NCBI GenBank assembly: GCA_021826605.1 | Contig: JAKAZF010000111.1 | Coordinates: 1 to 7,785, forward strand | DNA length: 7,785 bases | DNA from: Planctomycetota bacterium | Lineage (GTDB): Bacteria > Planctomycetota > Phycisphaerae > WQYP01 | Direction of reading: 5' to 3' | Shown: positions 5,932 through 7,785 of the stretch, one piece after another | Numbering within the stretch: position 1 is the stretch's first letter | Layout: the number at the start of each line of letters is the position of its first letter | Notes under the pieces: model-generated | Databases searched by the model: none | Told to the model about the DNA's origin: nothing | Seen by the model: the letters and a program-made list of their open reading frames with translations, nothing else | Program-made: the position numbers and the translations under genes

Positions 5932-6065
5932 CGGAGGGGAGAGAAGGCAAAGTAAAAACTTAGGAGCCTGTCCGAGTAATCGCCGGGTTGCGACGGCCAC
6001 GACTCGGACAGGCTTCTGATTTAGCGCGATGAAACTTAATAAGGAATTGTCTCTCTCGCACTACT
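5894..6065 (-). ncRNA. Candidate structured small RNA (~172 nt), class unassigned
   Basis: A predicted +1 at 6065, from TTGCAA-17-TATAGT, and the U7 terminator ending at 5894 bound a 172-nt transcript with no convincing ORF. Its core is a perfect 13-bp stem, AGCCTGTCCGAGT (minus 6014-6002) with ACTCGGACAGGCT (5977-5965), extendable by a G-U and a C-G pair. Its 24-nt loop holds a further 5-bp stem CGUCG/CGGCG around CAACC. A closing helix GAGAGA (6057-6052) with UCUCUC (5944-5939) could enclose a large open bubble, whose 3' side holds a small AAGU-UUUU-ACUU hairpin. Closing stem, central bubble and long apical hairpin recall 6S RNA, and the length fits, but I see no diagnostic 6S sequence. Alternatives are a regulatory RNA of unknown class, or a leader with an attenuator for the ATPase about 200 nt downstream. 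A 13-bp perfect inverted repeat with a short loop is not expected by chance in a window this size. Confidence 0.6.
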
Positions 6066-6080
6066 GATTTAAACTATAAT
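6047..6080 (+). promoter_or_regulatory. Possible plus-strand promoter for cmk-plsC
   Basis: A perfect TATAAT lies at 6075-6080 on the plus strand, but no -35 sits at the right distance. TTGTCT (6047-6052) pairs better, at 17 bp, with TAAACT (6070-6075). Either would give a 5' leader of about 210-220 nt for cmk. These elements overlap the -10 of the divergent small-RNA promoter. Confidence 0.3.
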
Positions 6081-6115
6081 CCCGATTTGCCGGAGTTGCA
6101 AGATTTTTATTTTTT
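6073..6115 (-). promoter_or_regulatory. Promoter of the small RNA with UP-like element
   Basis: On the minus strand an A-rich block AAAAAATAAAAATC (6115-6102) abuts TTGCAA (6101-6096). Then come 17 bp and TATAGT (6078-6073), 5 of 6 to the -10 consensus. An UP-like A-tract directly upstream of the -35 is typical of strongly transcribed stable-RNA genes. Confidence 0.65.
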
Positions 6116-6174
6116 CCCCTTGGGGAAAGGGGCGGTTGGCCACCGGCAGCCCGATTGCCCCAACCGATTGGGGC
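6113..6174. repeat. Two inverted repeats in the cmk upstream region
   Basis: TTTCCCC-TT-GGGGAAA (6113-6128) and GCCCCAA-CCGA-TTGGGGC (6157-6174) are perfect 7-bp inverted repeats. CCGATTG is also directly repeated at 6151 and 6164. The first touches the A-tract of the small-RNA promoter. The second could form a GC-rich hairpin in the cmk leader. Neither is followed by a T-tract in the direction of transcription. Binding sites or leader structure are both possible. Confidence 0.4.
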
Positions 6175-6316
6175 GGATACGCTGAAGTTCATTGAAGGGC
6201 CGTTTTTGCGGCGTTGGCTGGATTTACTGGCGTATGGCAATATTATTCAGCCCCGTTTTCCCCCTTACCGGCGGGATCGTGACGCAGGAGTTTGCAGAAT
6301 TGATTATCACCATTGA
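6155..6316 (+). other. Coding-like frame just upstream of cmk, no proper start (possible small gene or remnant)
   Basis: A plus-strand frame is open from 6080 to the TGA at 6314-6316. From TTG 6155 it would encode 53 residues, including GADTLKFIEGPFLRRWLDLL and AYGNIIQPRFPPYRRD, which look more protein-like than the competing frame that extends cmk upstream. It has no ATG, no GTG with an SD, and I recognise no family. Its end overlaps the chosen cmk start by 17 bp. It may be the tail of a decayed gene. Confidence 0.22.
6286..6290 (+). promoter_or_regulatory. Ribosome binding site that selects the TTG start of cmk
   Basis: AGGAG at 6286-6290 lies 9 nt before TTG 6300, the codon directly ahead of IITIDGPAGSGKS. 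It is also downstream of the alternative GTG 6279 and ATG 6192, and so cannot serve them. Confidence 0.65.
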
Positions 6317-6974
6317 TGGACCGGCCGGGTCCGGAAAATCCGCGGTCGCGGGACTACTGGCCCAACGCCTGAATGTCCCCCACTTGGACACCGGCGCGAT
6401 GTATCGGGCCGTAGCACTAAAGGCTTTGCAAAAGGGGATCATAGCGGAAAAGCCGGACCAGAACCGCCTCGCTGAACTTGCGGTTAATCTCGATCTCGCT
6501 TTTGACTGGAGCACGCGCCCGGCGAAAGTTCTGCTGGACGCACGGGATGTTTCCAGCGACATTCGCAAGCCTGAAGTTACAGCAATCGTATATTTAGCGG
6601 CCGATAACACGCTGGTGCGCGCGGAACTGGTGCGCCGGCAGCGGGAAATTGCCGCGCAAAGCAATGGACTGGTTACGGAAGGCCGCGATCAGGGAACGCT
6701 GGTTTTTCCCAATGCTGATTACAAATTTTATCTGGAGGCGGATATAAAAGAGCGGGCACGCAGACGCTTTGCGGAACTCACGCGGAAGGGAATATCGGCT
6801 GATTTTCCGACCTTGCTGGCTGATATGCACATCCGGGACCAGCAGGATATAAATAGGGGCGTTGGAGCGTTGAAGTTAGCCCCAGATGCGATTGTATTAG
6901 ATACGACCGCCTTGAATCTCCAGCAGGTTGTTGACGCAATGGTAAAAATAACAGGAAACCCGCGCCATGGATGA
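6300..6974 (+). CDS. cmk: Cytidylate kinase
   Basis: Phosphorylates CMP and dCMP with ATP to the diphosphates, feeding RNA, DNA and CDP-lipid synthesis in the cytosol. The 224-residue product, counted from TTG 6300, starts MIITIDGPAGSGKS with the P-loop GPAGSGKS at 7-14. It continues with the CMP-binding HLDTGAMYRAVA (28-39), EGRDQGTLVFPNA (127-139), the LID arginines ERARRRF (151-157) and the closing IRDQQDINRG...LAPDAIVLDTT (178-203). The TTG start is preferred because family members usually begin right at this strand, the length is normal, and AGGAG sits 9 nt upstream. The frame extends to ATG 6192, but the added residues are not kinase-like; GTG 6279 is the runner-up. The common DGRDIGT reads EGRDQGT, a variant I associate with Planctomycetota. 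The stop overlaps the plsC start by 8 bp, so the two are co-transcribed and probably translationally coupled. Confidence 0.95.
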   Translation: MIITIDGPAGSGKSAVAGLLAQRLNVPHLDTGAMYRAVALKALQKGIIAEKPDQNRLAELAVNLDLAFDWSTRPAKVLLDARDVSSDIRKPEVTAIVYLAADNTLVRAELVRRQREIAAQSNGLVTEGRDQGTLVFPNADYKFYLEADIKERARRRFAELTRKGISADFPTLLADMHIRDQQDINRGVGALKLAPDAIVLDTTALNLQQVVDAMVKITGNPRHG

Positions 6975-7785
6975 TACCCCCCCGCCATCCCAACCACAGA
7001 GCGTGCCAGCTCCTGGGGCGGTCCCCACAGATTCCGCCAATATTGCCAGGCAACCCTCTGACCAACCGCGCGTGCACTATGTTTACCGGGGCGAAGACAG
7101 CGGCTGGTTGCAGATATTTTTATGGACGCTGGGCAAAGTTTTTTTGCAGTTTTTCAGCGTGCTGTGTTTTCATGTACGGGTGGCAGGGCGGGAAAATGTA
7201 CCGGCCAAAGGCGGTGCCCTGCTGGTGACCAATCATCAAAGCATGTTGGACCCGTGGATGATCGGCATTGCGCTGCACCGGCAAATACATTTCATGGCAC
7301 GAGAAAGCCTGTTCAGGGGCGGTTTTGGACAATATGCGTTGGAAACAACCAACGCATTTCCCATCCGGCGGGGCCGGGCGGATTCCACGGCCGTGCGCGA
7401 AGCCATCCGACGGCTTAATTGCGGCTATCTGCTAAATTTGTTTCCGGAAGCCACCCGCACCTCTGACGGCACCATCGGCCCGATAGCCGCAGGCGTGGCG
7501 ATTATTGTGCACCGGGCCAAGGTTCCGATAGTTCCCGTGATCATCGATGGCGCATTTGAAGCGTGGCCCCGCGATCGCAAGTTTTTCCGCTATTCCGGAA
7601 TCCGCGTTCGCTACGGCAAGCCCATTGCCTACGAGGAACTGGCGCACCTGTCCGCGGATGAAATATCGGTACGCATTCGGCGGGAACTGGTGGAACTGCA
7701 AAAGAAGCTCAATTCCCGGCACGCCGCCGCGTCCGAGGCCAGATTTGAAGCCGATCTGCAAGCCGGTAAAAAAAGGTTGGTGGTA
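6967..7785 (+). CDS. plsC: 1-acyl-sn-glycerol-3-phosphate acyltransferase (PlsC/LPLAT family), 3' end outside window
   Basis: Transfers an acyl group to lysophosphatidic acid (or a related lysophospholipid) to make phosphatidic acid at the inner face of the membrane. 273 codons are visible, open to the right edge. After a Pro-rich, probably disordered N-terminus (1-36) comes a hydrophobic segment (about 47-70), then the four acyltransferase motifs: NHQSMLD with the catalytic H90 and D95, FPIRRGRAD (131-139), FPEATRTSDG (159-168) and VPIVPVIIDGAFEAWPR (186-202). Motif III usually reads FPEGTRS; here the Gly is Ala. A charged helical tail begins near 228. ATG 6967 has AGGAAA 8 nt upstream and overlaps the cmk stop. 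The kinase makes CDP for lipid synthesis and the acyltransferase makes phosphatidate, so the pairing is functionally sensible and recurrent in bacteria. The exact acyl acceptor is not readable. Confidence 0.9.
   Translation, partial: MDDTPPPSQPQSVPAPGAVPTDSANIARQPSDQPRVHYVYRGEDSGWLQIFLWTLGKVFLQFFSVLCFHVRVAGRENVPAKGGALLVTNHQSMLDPWMIGIALHRQIHFMARESLFRGGFGQYALETTNAFPIRRGRADSTAVREAIRRLNCGYLLNLFPEATRTSDGTIGPIAAGVAIIVHRAKVPIVPVIIDGAFEAWPRDRKFFRYSGIRVRYGKPIAYEELAHLSADEISVRIRRELVELQKKLNSRHAAASEARFEADLQAGKKRLVV

Noticed and set aside
5737..6000. 87-codon minus ORF and 61-codon plus ORF (5778-5963) between the ATPase and the small RNA
   Set aside because: Both cross the terminator hairpin and have no SD, domain or coding-like composition.
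6192..6299. Longer cmk starting at ATG 6192
   Set aside because: The 36 extra residues do not resemble cytidylate kinase, and the SD at 6286-6290 fits only the TTG at 6300.

Overview
The window looks like bacterial chromosome with a mid-50s percent G+C by eye. It carries trigger factor, cytidylate kinase, a PlsC-type acyltransferase, a methyltransferase-glycosyltransferase fusion and a secreted PQQ-type sugar dehydrogenase. The cmk-plsC order, the EGRDQGT motif in the kinase and the bifunctional methyltransferase/GT2 protein point to Planctomycetota or a relative. That placement is inference from family memory; no rRNA or tRNA is present to confirm it.

Layout. Positions 1-3684 hold three minus-strand genes read right to left: tig (2239-3684), the methyltransferase/GT2 fusion (691-2178), and the start of an exported beta-propeller dehydrogenase that runs off the left edge (1-623). 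Positions 3685-4194 are non-coding or decayed. A broken PIN-domain (VapC-like) toxin gene lies at 4195-4452, with its upstream part overlapping the 3' end of a solitary AAA_14/DUF4143 ATPase (4437-5696, minus). The right side, from 6300, is a plus-strand pair, cmk and plsC, overlapping by 8 bp; plsC runs off the right edge.

Two signals are not explained by ordinary gene content. First, the ATPase promoter is built from three perfect 15-bp palindromes (ATTCAyG-s-CrTGAAT) whose centres are exactly 22 bp apart (5698, 5720, 5742). One sits upstream of the -35, one fills the -35/-10 spacer, and one covers the end of the -10 and the start codon. The predicted transcription start is the A of the ATG, so the mRNA would be leaderless. 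This looks like an autorepression switch in which the ATPase, which has an apparent winged-helix segment, may be its own repressor.

Second, minus-strand 5894-6065 has every part of an unannotated structured RNA gene of about 172 nt: an A-rich UP-like element, TTGCAA-17 bp-TATAGT, a 13-bp perfect internal hairpin, a possible closing stem, and a classical terminator with a 10-bp stem and seven U. Its promoter overlaps the putative plus-strand promoter region of cmk. The gross fold resembles 6S RNA but I could not assign a class. It could also be an attenuated leader for the downstream ATPase.
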